The notes: a model not told the origin generated them from the letters alone. Shown: positions 1-8,435, counted from the stretch's first letter. The stretch: 58,935 bases of DNA from RGIG7179 sp051893555 (GCA_051893555.1 JBJFHL010000023.1:1-58935); one strand, 5' to 3'. Program-made: numbers and translations.

Positions 1-1556
1 GTCAGTTTCTGGAGCTTTCCTGCGATAAGATCATAACCACAAGAGTAAACTATGAAATCGTGCCGGAAAAGGAAAAACTTCAGGTCAACGCCCTGCCCCC
101 GGAATACTGGCCAAAGCTGATTGAAACCTGTTCCGGCGGACTGGAGCCGGCAAAAACAGAACAGCTTCTGCAGTACGGTTATCAGGTGGAAGGTCACACT
201 TTAAGCATCAAAATGGCATCCGTCCAGGCTTCCTATGGAGAGCTGTCCGGACCTCGCGACAACGGATCTCACATAACTTCCCTGCTTTCCTCTTTCCGGT
301 TGAAAAAAGCCGAATGGGAAACCCTGTTGTATTTGTCCGTTCTTGCACCGCAGGGAATGGAAAAAGATCTGTTTCTCCGGATATCCGGTGCGTCGGAACA
401 TACACTCCGGTCGCTTCGGAATTATCTTCTGGTGGATGTTCTTGTATTAGGAAAAACGACGGAACATTCTCCGGAAGATCCGGACAGGGAGACAGAAGCC
501 CGTCTTCTTCTCCGTGTACATCCGCTGATTGCCGAGGCCGTCAGGCGTATCATGCCTCCGACATGCATCAACTGCAGCCGTCTGCTGCGCGGCTTCGAGA
601 AGTATATGTATGGAGATGATATAGGGATCTGTACATGGAACCGCACCTATGAAGAGAACCTAGTCCTGGAGCCGCATGTGCTTGCTGTCTGTGAGACGTT
701 TCCGGACCCTGCCCCATGGCTGGCCACTGCTTTCGAAGAGATCGTTACCTTTCTGTGGGTTCAGGGATATTATGAAAAAGCGCTGCCCTATGCCTTAAAA
801 GTCTACGACGCCGTCATGAATTATTATGGTCCCAACCATGTTCTTCCGGGAAGAGAAGCCCTCCGGGTGGCAGCTGTCTATCATAACCATATGGATCACG
901 ATCAGGCGCTTATGTGGTATCAAAAGGGATATGAACTGCTGAAGGCGGTGACGCCGCGAACCTTCGAAGTGATGGACCAGCTCAGTTCCGCCTGTGCGAA
1001 ACTTGCAAAGGAATACAGCCACCGCCAGGACCCGGTTGCCCGGAATAGATATACGGCCGAGTATCTGCAGATCGCGGAGGCCATCATGCAGATGGATGAC
1101 AAAGACCTCTCTGCGTTCCAGAAGCAGCGGTTTTCCATGAAGCAGAACTATGTTTTGCTGGAAGAAGCAAAACTTGCACTACAAGAAGGGCGCATTGCTG
1201 TTTCCAGAGAACTCTATGCAACCATCGAAAAATGGATAAAAAGCCGGGAAGACCTTGGATATCGGAAAACAGCCTTCAAGGAGCTGCAGATCGCCCTTCT
1301 GATCCATGAAAACCGGCTGGATGAGGCAGAAAAAACTGCCCGGGAGAATGTACAGTCCGCGCTCCTGTATCGTGGGGAGAAATACAAGGATTATCTTTCC
1401 CAGCTTGAAATCCTGGCGGATGTGCTTGCTCTGGAGCAGAAATCAGCAGAGGCTTTTTCCATATACGAAAAGATATTGATCCACCTGCAGCGGGATTACC
1501 CTTACGAAGAGAATTGGATTCGGAAGATCATGGATCATCTGACCGTAAAAGAGTAA
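1..1556 (+). CDS. NB-ARC/TPR STAND-type protein, 5' end outside window
   Basis: The reading frame is open from the first full codon (position 3) to the stop at 1556, so the gene starts before the window; the GTG at 60 is not needed as a start. The first visible residues include KIITTR, which matches the sensor strand of NB-ARC/STAND ATPases. Next come a GH-containing segment resembling the GLPL region, a winged-helix-like part (LKKAEWETLLYLSVLAP), and a long helical region with TPR-like pairs. STAND proteins are nucleotide-driven switches in which TPRs bind a partner or ligand. The Walker A region and any amino-terminal effector are not visible, so the role (regulation, signalling or phage defence) cannot be given. 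It converges on rpsR and shares a terminator with it. Confidence 0.75.
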   Translation, partial: QFLELSCDKIITTRVNYEIVPEKEKLQVNALPPEYWPKLIETCSGGLEPAKTEQLLQYGYQVEGHTLSIKMASVQASYGELSGPRDNGSHITSLLSSFRLKKAEWETLLYLSVLAPQGMEKDLFLRISGASEHTLRSLRNYLLVDVLVLGKTTEHSPEDPDRETEARLLLRVHPLIAEAVRRIMPPTCINCSRLLRGFEKYMYGDDIGICTWNRTYEENLVLEPHVLAVCETFPDPAPWLATAFEEIVTFLWVQGYYEKALPYALKVYDAVMNYYGPNHVLPGREALRVAAVYHNHMDHDQALMWYQKGYELLKAVTPRTFEVMDQLSSACAKLAKEYSHRQDPVARNRYTAEYLQIAEAIMQMDDKDLSAFQKQRFSMKQNYVLLEEAKLALQEGRIAVSRELYATIEKWIKSREDLGYRKTAFKELQIALLIHENRLDEAEKTARENVQSALLYRGEKYKDYLSQLEILADVLALEQKSAEAFSIYEKILIHLQRDYPYEENWIRKIMDHLTVKE

Positions 1557-1573
1557 AAGGCATGCAAGGAATC

Positions 1574-1617
1574 AAAAAGTCCCCAAACCTATGATTTTCA
1601 ATGGTCTGAGGACTTTT
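1574..1617. terminator. Bidirectional terminator between STAND gene and rpsR
   Basis: An AAAAAGTCC arm (1574-1582) pairs with GGACTTTT (1610-1617), and T-rich DNA follows. The A-rich foot of the left arm gives a U-run on the other strand, so it can serve both converging genes. Confidence 0.7.
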
Positions 1618-1645
1618 ATTCTTTTTCTGTTTAATTGACTTGCAA

Positions 1646-1882
1646 TTAGTCAGCTACATAAGGCAGCAGAGCAACGATTCTTGCTCTCTTGATTGCTGTG
1701 GTGACTTCTCTCTGGTGCATAGCGCAGGTACCAGTGATTCTCTTCGGCAGAATCTTGCCTCTTTCGGTCACGTACTTTCTCAGCTTTTCTACATCCTTGT
1801 AGTCGATTCTTTCGGTCTTATCCGCGCAGAACTGGCATACTTTCTTTCTTCTCATGCCACCGCCACGTCTCTTATCCATCAT
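1646..1882 (-). CDS. rpsR: Ribosomal protein bS18
   Basis: A 78-residue small-subunit protein that binds 16S rRNA as a dimer with bS6. The family core is clear: IDYKDV, RGKILP, RITGT and AIKRARIVALLPYV. It is the zinc-type (C+) form, with VCQFC in the amino half and TGTCAMH in the carboxyl half, giving a likely Cys-Cys-Cys-His site. I chose the ATG at 1882 because it lies 9 nt from an AGGAG Shine-Dalgarno sequence; ATGs at 1888 and 1879 are also in frame. It is the last gene of rpsF-ssb-rpsR, 19 nt after ssb. Confidence 0.96.
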   Translation of the reverse strand: MMDKRRGGGMRRKKVCQFCADKTERIDYKDVEKLRKYVTERGKILPKRITGTCAMHQREVTTAIKRARIVALLPYVAD

Positions 1883-1901
1883 GGTCATTCTCTCCTTTCT
1901 C

Positions 1902-2330
1902 TTAGAACGGGATATCTTCGTCAATTGCGGAGAATCCTTCCGGTGCGGCATCGAAACCGCCTGCCGGTGCAGAACTCTGTGCAGCAGGTCTTGCTGCCTG
2001 ACGTTCGTTTCTGTCTCCCCATTCCAAAAATTCTACTCTGTCAGCTACGACATCTGTGGTGTAAACGGTTGCGCCATCCTTATTGGTATAGCTTCCGGTC
2101 TGCAATCTGCCCTGAATTCCCACCAGTCTGCCTTTCGCCAGGAATCTTTCGCAGTTTTCAGCCTGTTTGCCGAATACTACGACATTCGGAAAGTCAGTCT
2201 GCTTTTCGCCATTCTGTCTCGGTGGTCTGTCAATCGCTACAGAAAATCTGCAGATTGCCATCTGTGTTCCGGCAGAATAACGGACTTCAGGATCTCTTGT
2301 CAGTCTTCCGATCAATACAACACTGTTCAT
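1902..2330 (-). CDS. ssb: Single-stranded DNA-binding protein
   Basis: A 142-residue SSB. The amino-terminal OB fold (about residues 1-105) begins MNSVVLIGRLTRDPEVRY and contains the usual VVVFGKQAE and GRLQTGSY segments. A flexible Ala/Gly/Pro-rich linker follows, then the acidic tip DEDIPF, which in this family docks partners such as RecO, PriA and RecQ. It lies between the two small-subunit protein genes, as in Bacillus, so its supply is tied to ribosome synthesis. Confidence 0.97.
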   Translation of the reverse strand: MNSVVLIGRLTRDPEVRYSAGTQMAICRFSVAIDRPPRQNGEKQTDFPNVVVFGKQAENCERFLAKGRLVGIQGRLQTGSYTNKDGATVYTTDVVADRVEFLEWGDRNERQAARPAAQSSAPAGGFDAAPEGFSAIDEDIPF

Positions 2331-2344
2331 ATTACACCTCGTTC

Positions 2345-2632
2345 TTATTTTTCATCCTTGTTGATGATGATGTGTCTGATTACGTTGTCAGAAATCTTCA
2401 GCTTTCTGTTCAGCTCGTAAGGCAGGGTCGGATTGCCCTTGAATTCTACGACTACGTAGTATCCTTCTTCCTTCTTATCGATTGGATAAGCAAGCTTTCT
2501 CATGCCCAGAACTTCTACTTTTTCAACTTCACCATCAGCAGCAATGATCGTCTGAACGTTTTCTACTGTTGCATCCTTGGCCGCATCTTCTAAAGCAGGA
2601 TCGATAATGAACATAACTTCGTAATTAATCAT
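2345..2632 (-). CDS. rpsF: Ribosomal protein bS6
   Basis: A 95-residue protein of the central 30S domain and partner of bS18. It starts MINYEVMFIIDP and has the family segments GMRKLAYPIDKKEEGYYVVVEF and SDNVIRHIIINKDE. The frame extends 20 codons further upstream, but the ATG at 2632 has a strong GGAGGTG ribosome-binding site 7 nt away and matches the usual bS6 start. It is the first gene of rpsF-ssb-rpsR and has its own promoter at 2711-2739. Confidence 0.96.
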   Translation of the reverse strand: MINYEVMFIIDPALEDAAKDATVENVQTIIAADGEVEKVEVLGMRKLAYPIDKKEEGYYVVVEFKGNPTLPYELNRKLKISDNVIRHIIINKDEK

Positions 2633-2659
2633 TTGTTTCACCTCCCTGTGGACTAAATG

Positions 2660-2679
2660 GCGACAGCCCAACCTGTCGC
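2660..2679 (-). promoter_or_regulatory. Hairpin in rpsF leader
   Basis: A 7-bp perfect stem (GCGACAG/CTGTCGC) with a 6-nt loop lies in the leader between the rpsF promoter and its ribosome-binding site. In several bacteria bS6:bS18 represses this operon through a leader RNA. I did not find the described CCG-bulge motif, so autoregulation is only a possibility. Confidence 0.4.
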
Positions 2680-2710
2680 AGAGATTTCGCATGCAAACTC
2701 ATGCCCAATT

Positions 2711-2739
2711 ATTATATCTGTATTTTTCGAAAAAAGCAA
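2711..2739 (-). promoter_or_regulatory. Housekeeping promoter of rpsF operon
   Basis: On the minus strand TTGCTT (2734-2739) and TATAAT (2711-2716) are separated by exactly 17 nt. The -10 is consensus and the -35 matches at four of six positions. It reads into rpsF about 80 nt downstream. Confidence 0.8.
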
Positions 2740-2801
2740 GGACTATTTTTCTTTTTTCATCTCTTTTTCTTTCTTTTTTTCGCAAAATCCGCCGGCTCGC
2801 T

Positions 2802-3893
2802 TTATTTCGGAACCCCGTTCTCCACCAGGAAATCGAAGACTCTCTCATAAAGCAAGGATGTCATGATTCCGCTTTCCTCTGCGTACTCCTCAATGGAAGC
2901 GGAGTATTTTTCCTTAAATTCTCTGGCTGTAATTCCGTTTTCCGCCAGCACATCGTTCAGGTACGCCTGCTGCTCCTGTGGTGTCATTTCCAGGCTGTTC
3001 TCTCTGGCGATATAGTAAAGAATCATTTCCTCTTTCACTGCATTCTCGGCACTGATCCGAATGTTTTCCATGAATGCGGCTTCATCGGTTTTCAGAATGG
3101 AATCCAGTGCTTCTTCCAGGGAAGTTCCGTATTTTTCGCAGATGATACGAAAGCTTTCTGTCAAGGCTGCCTGCTTATTTTTCACTTCATCTTCCGGATA
3201 TTTGAGGACTTCAGAGCTTTCCAGCACTTTGTTCCAGATTTCTTCTCCGGCCTGATATCTGGCATCTTTCTGTTTCTGATCGTAAAGGCTCTCCTCCAGA
3301 TTTTCCAGATAAGCATCTGCCGTTTCAAATCCCAGATTTTCAGAAACAAATGCATCATCCAGTGCAGGAAGTGTCACATCGAAAATCTTATTTACGGTAA
3401 TGGTAAATAATGCTTCTTTTCCGGCCATGTGTGCATTCATCTCGAAATCTTCCGGAAATGTGGTTTTCACTTCAAATGTCTCTCCGGCTTCTTTTCCAAC
3501 CAGGGCTTTATCGATATCTTCCAGAATAGCTTCTTTTCCCACCTGCACGGTGTAGTACTGGGAAGCGGCACCGTTCAGCTTGCTTCCGTCCACTTCCAGT
3601 TTATACTGAATGTTAGCATAATCGCCTTCTTCCAGAGGGCCTTCTGTCCGCTCTGTCTGGACGCTGTATTTCTCCAGAACCTTTTCGACTTCTTTCTGTA
3701 TCTCCTCTTCCGTGACATGTATTTTGAAATCTGTATAGGAAATCCCCTTGTATTCTCCCACCTTCACATAGTCCTGCAGGTGGATATCATACGGTTTGTC
3801 CGCACCGCAGCCTGTTAGTGTGACTGCTGTCAGCATCATGGGAATCGCCAGCATGGCGGAAACAAAGTGCCGCGCTGCTGTTTGTTTCTTCAT
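2802..3893 (-). CDS. Surface lipoprotein with trigger-factor-like PPIase/chaperone fold
   Basis: A 363-residue predicted lipoprotein: basic amino end, hydrophobic core, and lipobox LTGC with Cys29 as the probable lipidation site. The mature part resembles trigger factor without its ribosome-binding domain. It has an FKBP-like segment (GDYANIQYKLEVDG through VGKEAGETFEVKTTFPEDF to LFTITVNKIFDV), then a long helical part like the trigger-factor chaperone arms. It would act outside the membrane as a peptidyl-prolyl isomerase or holdase, a niche filled by PrsA in Bacillus. It lies 24 nt after the nucleotidyltransferase gene, probably in one transcript. Fold assignment is good; activity is inferred. 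Confidence 0.85.
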   Translation of the reverse strand: MKKQTAARHFVSAMLAIPMMLTAVTLTGCGADKPYDIHLQDYVKVGEYKGISYTDFKIHVTEEEIQKEVEKVLEKYSVQTERTEGPLEEGDYANIQYKLEVDGSKLNGAASQYYTVQVGKEAILEDIDKALVGKEAGETFEVKTTFPEDFEMNAHMAGKEALFTITVNKIFDVTLPALDDAFVSENLGFETADAYLENLEESLYDQKQKDARYQAGEEIWNKVLESSEVLKYPEDEVKNKQAALTESFRIICEKYGTSLEEALDSILKTDEAAFMENIRISAENAVKEEMILYYIARENSLEMTPQEQQAYLNDVLAENGITAREFKEKYSASIEEYAEESGIMTSLLYERVFDFLVENGVPK

Positions 3894-3917
3894 GGTCCTT
3901 CACCTCACTGTCTGAAC

Positions 3918-4853
3918 CTATTTCCATAATTTTTCCGGGTATTCTCCCTTGTCTTTCATGGATTGAAGTGCATCGACCACCTGTTGTTTGTCTTCTTTAT
4001 ATGTAACGCCAAACCACCGGTCCTGTGAATGAAGCACTCTGACCTGCGCTTTTCCTTCCCGGATCAGCCGGTCCACCACCCCCGGCAGGAAATATTCGCC
4101 TTTCATCGGATTTTCCTGCAATGCCGTGTCGAGAAACGACGGAAATCCTGCTTCCAGTTCCTTCATCATGGAAGGTGTGAATCCCCAGAAGTTCATGGAA
4201 ACCGTGGTGCCGCGGGTCAGCTTCGTGAATCCTGTCCGGCTGCTTTCGTCCTCATATACGATTTCTTCGTCCTGCCACTGAATCCGGGTTCTTTCTGTAA
4301 TTTTCTCCAGCATGCCCGAAGCGGATGTCTCACAGATTCCCCGGGAAACATACCCGTTTTCTGTCAGGGTGTTTTCCAGCGGATATCCCACCATGCAGTA
4401 CTGATATTTTTCGGTATCTTCCGCCTGTTCCAGGAACGAATACATACTCTGGAATGCGCCCGGTCCATAGTAGTCATCTGCATTGATGACAGCAAACGGT
4501 CCGTCCACCATATGCCTTGCCGCCAGCACGGCATGTCCGGTTCCCCACGGCTTCTCACGACCCGCAGGTACGTCATATCCTTCCGGCAGATCCGCAAGCT
4601 CCTGAAATGCATATTCCACTTCCAGGAACCGCCCCGCCCGCTGGTCGATCAGGTTCCGAAATGCTTCTTCATTTTCTTTTTTTATAATAAAAACTGCTTT
4701 TTCAAATCCTGCCATCATGGCATCATACAGAGAAAAGTCCAGAATGATTTCCCCCTCGCTTCCTACCGGCTCGATCTGTTTCAAACCGCCAAACCGGCTT
4801 CCCATGCCGGCTGCCATGATAACTAATACTGGTTTTTTCATTGCCTTTTCCAT
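3918..4853 (-). CDS. Sugar-phosphate nucleotidyltransferase family protein
   Basis: A 311-residue NTP_transferase-fold protein. The nucleotide-binding signature AAGMGSRFGGLKQ stands at the amino end, and INADDYYG supplies the metal-binding acidic pair typical of NDP-sugar pyrophosphorylases. The enzyme would join a nucleotide to a sugar phosphate; the sequence does not reveal which sugar. I chose the ATG at 4853 because AGGAAGG stands 8 nt before it, although the frame opens 10 codons earlier. It is followed by the trigger-factor-like lipoprotein and driven by the leftward half of the divergent promoter pair at 4904-4956. Confidence 0.85.
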   Translation of the reverse strand: MEKAMKKPVLVIMAAGMGSRFGGLKQIEPVGSEGEIILDFSLYDAMMAGFEKAVFIIKKENEEAFRNLIDQRAGRFLEVEYAFQELADLPEGYDVPAGREKPWGTGHAVLAARHMVDGPFAVINADDYYGPGAFQSMYSFLEQAEDTEKYQYCMVGYPLENTLTENGYVSRGICETSASGMLEKITERTRIQWQDEEIVYEDESSRTGFTKLTRGTTVSMNFWGFTPSMMKELEAGFPSFLDTALQENPMKGEYFLPGVVDRLIREGKAQVRVLHSQDRWFGVTYKEDKQQVVDALQSMKDKGEYPEKLWK

Positions 4854-4903
4854 TCTATCATCCTTCCTGAAAATCCCCGGCAAATCCCTTTGCCCTTCTC
4901 TTT

Positions 4904-4956
4904 ATTTTATTACAATCCAGGGCAGGTTGCAAGTAGGTTCCGGTTTATGATAAAAT
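4904..4956. promoter_or_regulatory. Divergent promoter pair sharing one palindromic -35 box
   Basis: TTGCAA (4927-4932) reads the same on both strands. Rightward it is followed after 18 nt by TAAAAT (4951-4956), toward the DUF2148 gene. Leftward it is followed after 17 nt by TAAAAT on the minus strand (4904-4909), toward the nucleotidyltransferase. Both spacings suit the housekeeping sigma factor. Polymerase could hold only one promoter at a time. Confidence 0.7.
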
Positions 4957-4991
4957 ATGGAATGATAAAGTCCAGCGAGGAGGAAAAAGCT

Positions 4992-5540
4992 ATGCTGAAA
5001 ACCATGAAAGATGCAGAGCGGGATGCCTGTCTGCAGGTTGCGGATCTGATGGTGGCTGCTGCGAAAACAGCACCGAAGGGGAGCGGGAAGGATACCGTGG
5101 AAGCCTGTATTGTAACCGGAAAAGAAAAGGATCTTCTGGCGGAAGCCATGCGGCAGCTGGGAGAAGAATACGAAGAAGAATTTATCCTTCGGGATGCCGG
5201 AAATGTGGAAAGCAGTCACTGTGTGGTTATCATCGGCTGCCGCAGCACCCCGTTTGGTCTTCCGAACTGCCATATGTGCGGGTTCGAAAACTGCGGTGAA
5301 ATGAAAAAGGCCGGTACAAACTGTGTATTCAATCTGACCGACCTTGGGATCGCCATCGGTTCTGCCGTTTCCGTTGCAGCAGATCACCGCATTGACAATC
5401 GTGTCATGTACTCAGCCGGCAAAGGGGCTCTGAAAGCGGGTTTTCTCTCCAGGGAGGTAAAAATCTGCTATGGAATTCCGTTGGGTGCAGAATCCAAGAG
5501 CATCTATTTCGACAGAAACCCGGGTGCCGTGCTGCGTTAA
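4992..5540 (+). CDS. DUF2148 ferredoxin-domain protein
   Basis: A 182-residue cytoplasmic protein of the DUF2148 family, common in strict anaerobes. Cysteines cluster around CRSTPFGLPNCHMCGFENCGEMK, which is broken here into its key parts: a Cys, then CxxC, then a fourth Cys within a few residues, plausibly an iron-sulfur or metal site. The tail is rich in Gly/Ala, as in other members. No reaction is established for the family. The ATG at 4992 is 8 nt from GAGGAGG and starts MLKTMKDAERDA, so upstream in-frame ATGs were passed over. It is a single-gene transcript ending at the hairpin at 5626-5664. Confidence 0.85.
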   Translation: MLKTMKDAERDACLQVADLMVAAAKTAPKGSGKDTVEACIVTGKEKDLLAEAMRQLGEEYEEEFILRDAGNVESSHCVVIIGCRSTPFGLPNCHMCGFENCGEMKKAGTNCVFNLTDLGIAIGSAVSVAADHRIDNRVMYSAGKGALKAGFLSREVKICYGIPLGAESKSIYFDRNPGAVLR

Positions 5541-5625
5541 GGATAAAAAATTAAGTTGTTGTGTGGCTTGTATCTCTATTATAGCAGGCTTTTCAGCGTC
5601 TTTCCTTATGATGACAGACAAATAG

Positions 5626-5664
5626 AAAGGACGTGTTTTGTACAAAATACAATTCACGTCCTTT
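5626..5664. terminator. Bidirectional terminator between DUF2148 gene and pucR-like gene
   Basis: A 10-bp stem, AAGGACGTG with its complement CACGTCCTT, encloses a 19-nt loop and is flanked by T-runs on one strand and A-runs on the other. It separates two converging genes. Confidence 0.8.
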
Positions 5665-5702
5665 TTCTCTTTCATTGTCTGCTTTTCTCGCTACTCATCT
5701 TG

Positions 5703-6869
5703 TTACCAGCGGTTAAATTTTGTCAGCATATAGATTCGAATGGCAATGGATAAGCTTTCGTAGAACGCCTTATCGTTGCTTTTCGGATCCACCATCTCCT
5801 GGATTTTTGCCAGTCGGTACCGTACTGTATTTTTATGGCAGAAAAGCTGTTCTGCTGTCTTTACCACATCCCCGCTGCAGAGAATATATGCTGTGGCAGT
5901 ATGCAGGAGCTCACTTTCTTCCGGCTTCAGGATCGGTCCCAGATACTCTTCCATGTATGCTTTCATATTGGGAGAGTTGATTTCCGGTACGATAAACCGG
6001 TAGATTCCCATCTCTTCATAGCGTCGGGACGGGGTTTTTTCCATCCGGGCCACAATACATGCCCAGAAGGCTTCACGGATGCAGCGGCCGAAATCCTCTT
6101 CCATCAGCTTGATGGTGCTGAATCCCATCCTGCAGTTCTTTCTGTCCAGATCAAGCTGGATGCATAGATCCTCCAGCAGGGCAGCAAAGCGGCTTTCTTC
6201 CGGTTCATCCTGACTGAGAATCAGGAAATATCCCCGCCGGAATTTGCAGAGGGCTGTTTTTCTCCGCAGCCTTTCGGAATCCAGGTGCTGACGTACCAGC
6301 ATTTCGATTTCTTCCGGCTCCCGTTTTTCATCCCATACAGCAACGACTCCGATGAACTTTTTCAGATTCGGATTGATTCTGCGGCAGAATTTCAATTCCT
6401 CTTTTGGATTCAATTCCTTATCCAACACCTTTTCCAGGTCCCCTTCGATGGCCAGAATGTCATTTCCCCGGTTCAGCTCGTTGGTTACCTGCAGTACCAC
6501 ATCTTCGAAAAATTCGTCTCCGCCAAATTTCAGAATCGGAAAATCGTTGCTGTCAGCGAAGTGAAGCACCTCTTCCGGAAGATTTTGGATAAATACCGGC
6601 TTATAGGCGAAGCAGCTCACATTCAGCTCATACAGCCGCATGACCGTATCCAGTATCAGCGACGGATTGTCCTTGGCAAACAGCAGGCTGGAGATCGCAA
6701 TGCTTTCGCCTTCAAAGATCCGGTCCCTGTCCATTCCCACACCCTGGACGAATTCAAAATCCAGAATTTCCGTTCTGGTGATCGGTCTGTCCAGCCCGCC
6801 GGCACCGGCTACCAGTTCAAAATTTTTCATAATATTCAGATCGAATAAATCTTTTACGGTCAAACCCAT
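5703..6869 (-). CDS. PucR-family transcriptional regulator
   Basis: A 388-residue regulator with an amino-terminal PucR (purine catabolism) domain (GLTVKDLFDLN to about residue 125), a GGDEF-like central part, and a carboxyl-terminal PucR-type helix-turn-helix (VVKTAEQLFCHKNTVRYRLAKIQEM). Family members control purine, amino-acid or polyamine genes; no target is visible here. I chose the ATG at 6869 because GGAGG is 7 nt away. It lies 11 nt after the PAP2 gene, so the two are one operon, which is an unusual partner for this regulator. Confidence 0.88.
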   Translation of the reverse strand: MGLTVKDLFDLNIMKNFELVAGAGGLDRPITRTEILDFEFVQGVGMDRDRIFEGESIAISSLLFAKDNPSLILDTVMRLYELNVSCFAYKPVFIQNLPEEVLHFADSNDFPILKFGGDEFFEDVVLQVTNELNRGNDILAIEGDLEKVLDKELNPKEELKFCRRINPNLKKFIGVVAVWDEKREPEEIEMLVRQHLDSERLRRKTALCKFRRGYFLILSQDEPEESRFAALLEDLCIQLDLDRKNCRMGFSTIKLMEEDFGRCIREAFWACIVARMEKTPSRRYEEMGIYRFIVPEINSPNMKAYMEEYLGPILKPEESELLHTATAYILCSGDVVKTAEQLFCHKNTVRYRLAKIQEMVDPKSNDKAFYESLSIAIRIYMLTKFNRW

Positions 6870-6880
6870 CTGCCGTCCTC

Positions 6881-7555
6881 CTATTTCTTTCCGCGGATTT
6901 TCCGCGCATCCCATACCTCAAGAATCACCAGAAAGATCAAAAGCACACCTCCGCCGATACACCAGCCAGCAAGTACATCTGTCGGCCAGTGTACACCCAC
7001 GTAGATCCGGCTAGGTCCCACCAGCACTGCCAGAAGCAGGCAGATTCCAGACAGAACATTCCGCAGCACCGGACGATTGCAGTGCTTTCGGATCAGATAA
7101 AAGAGCAGTCCGAACACAATCACAGAAGTCACAGAATGACCGCTGGGGAAAGAAAATCCTCCCTGCTCTACCAGATGGAGCGATACATCCGGCCGCGGCC
7201 GCAGAAACAGATGCTTCATAGGTTTATAGATGGCCAGTCCGCTGAGGGCAGCCAGTGTCACCGGAAAGCCGTATTTCTTTCTGCCCGGAAACGGGGAAAC
7301 CACCAGTATGACGCACAGCACCACAATGGTAACGGTATCCGAAGTGTGGGTCAGTGGAATGACCAGAGCATTGAGCCATGTGCTGCGCAGCGAAAAGAAC
7401 CAGTCCTGTACACAGCGGTCCAGCGGTGTCACGCCGCACTCATAGACAGAACCTACCTGCCAGCTGATATACGCTGCGGCGGCAAACAGCAGCAGTGCCG
7501 CCGCCAGCATGAAGCCATATTTTCTCTTTTTTATTTCCGTTTTACGATTTTCCAT
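6881..7555 (-). CDS. PAP2-family membrane phosphatase
   Basis: A 224-residue integral membrane protein with about six helices. The three phosphatase motifs are intact: KHLFLRPRP, FPSGHS, and SRIYVGVHWPTD, which carry the catalytic histidines. Such enzymes dephosphorylate phosphatidic acid, undecaprenyl pyrophosphate (the BcrC type) or related lipid phosphates at the outer face of the membrane. Undecaprenyl pyrophosphate recycling is plausible but not provable from sequence. GGAG is 7 nt before the ATG. It is the first gene of a two-gene operon with pucR. Confidence 0.9.
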   Translation of the reverse strand: MENRKTEIKKRKYGFMLAAALLLFAAAAYISWQVGSVYECGVTPLDRCVQDWFFSLRSTWLNALVIPLTHTSDTVTIVVLCVILVVSPFPGRKKYGFPVTLAALSGLAIYKPMKHLFLRPRPDVSLHLVEQGGFSFPSGHSVTSVIVFGLLFYLIRKHCNRPVLRNVLSGICLLLAVLVGPSRIYVGVHWPTDVLAGWCIGGGVLLIFLVILEVWDARKIRGKK

Positions 7556-7640
7556 CTGTTGACTCCTGTTTTCTCCTGTTTTTCATTTCAGATATTACTT
7601 TAATTATACACGTTTTCTGTGGAAACTGCTACCTGTTTTG

Positions 7641-7649
7641 TGTTACAAT
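7641..7649 (+). promoter_or_regulatory. Extended -10 promoter of plsC-like gene
   Basis: TGT followed by TACAAT (-10 at 7644-7649) forms an extended -10 element. No good -35 stands upstream, which such promoters tolerate. It lies about 32 nt before the GTG start at 7682. Confidence 0.5.
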
Positions 7650-7681
7650 ACTATCAAATACACATCGGAGGAACAAACACT

Positions 7682-8431
7682 GTGAAAATCATAGCAAATA
7701 TTCCGGGCTTTTCTGTCATTGCCAGAGGCCTGCTGAAAGCAAGAAAATATAATCATCTCATCGACGGAGCCCGGGCGGCCGGAGAACTGGAAAAGGAGCA
7801 GCAATATATCAAAGAAGCGGTATATGGCTTTTCTTCCTATGTTTCGGAAAGCCTGGATCTTTCTTTCCATGTGATCCATCCGGAGAATCTCCCGCAGAGC
7901 GGCCCTGCCGTCTATATTGCAAACCATCAGTCTTATGCGGATATCCTGGCTTTCATGTGCTGCGTCAGAAACCACCAGCTTGCCTATATCGCCAAGGATA
8001 CCCTGGAGAAGATCCCTGTTTTCGGCAAATGGGTGAAGCGGATCCGCGGCATTTTCATTCATCGCGGAGATGCCAGATCTTCTCTGGCCACCATAAACGA
8101 AGGTGCGGATTATCTAAAGCAGGGGTTTTCCCTCGTGATTTTCCCGGAGGGCACCCGTAGCCACGGCGGACAGATGGCTTCCTTTAAGCCGGGAAGCTTC
8201 AAGCTTGCCACCAAAGCACGGGTACCCATCGTACCGGTTTCTCTCAACAGAGGGTATCATATCTTTGAGGATCAGGGCGTGCTGACAAAACATCACTCCA
8301 TGGATTTTCTGGTCCATCCGCCGATCGAAACGGCCGGCATGGATCGTCATCAGCTGGCGGAGCTTCCGCAGCAGGTGGAAGATATTGTCCGCCAGGGACT
8401 GGCAGAACTGCAGGAAATGGATCACGAATAA
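7682..8431 (+). CDS. plsC: 1-acyl-sn-glycerol-3-phosphate acyltransferase-like protein
   Basis: A 249-residue PlsC/LPLAT-family acyltransferase. The catalytic motif is NHQSYADILAF (HX4D) and the substrate-binding motif is FPEGTRS, followed by VPIVPVSL. It should acylate lysophosphatidate to phosphatidate at the membrane in phospholipid synthesis. An ATG lies 21 codons upstream, but GGAGG sits 10 nt before the GTG at 7682 and the extra residues look non-coding, so I used the GTG. It is a single gene between a divergent PAP2 gene and a converging trpS. Confidence 0.9.
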   Translation: MKIIANIPGFSVIARGLLKARKYNHLIDGARAAGELEKEQQYIKEAVYGFSSYVSESLDLSFHVIHPENLPQSGPAVYIANHQSYADILAFMCCVRNHQLAYIAKDTLEKIPVFGKWVKRIRGIFIHRGDARSSLATINEGADYLKQGFSLVIFPEGTRSHGGQMASFKPGSFKLATKARVPIVPVSLNRGYHIFEDQGVLTKHHSMDFLVHPPIETAGMDRHQLAELPQQVEDIVRQGLAELQEMDHE

Positions 8432-8435
8432 AAAC

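Noticed and set aside
1640..2593. 317-codon open frame on the plus strand
   Set aside because: Antisense to the rpsR-ssb-rpsF genes, all of which are certain.
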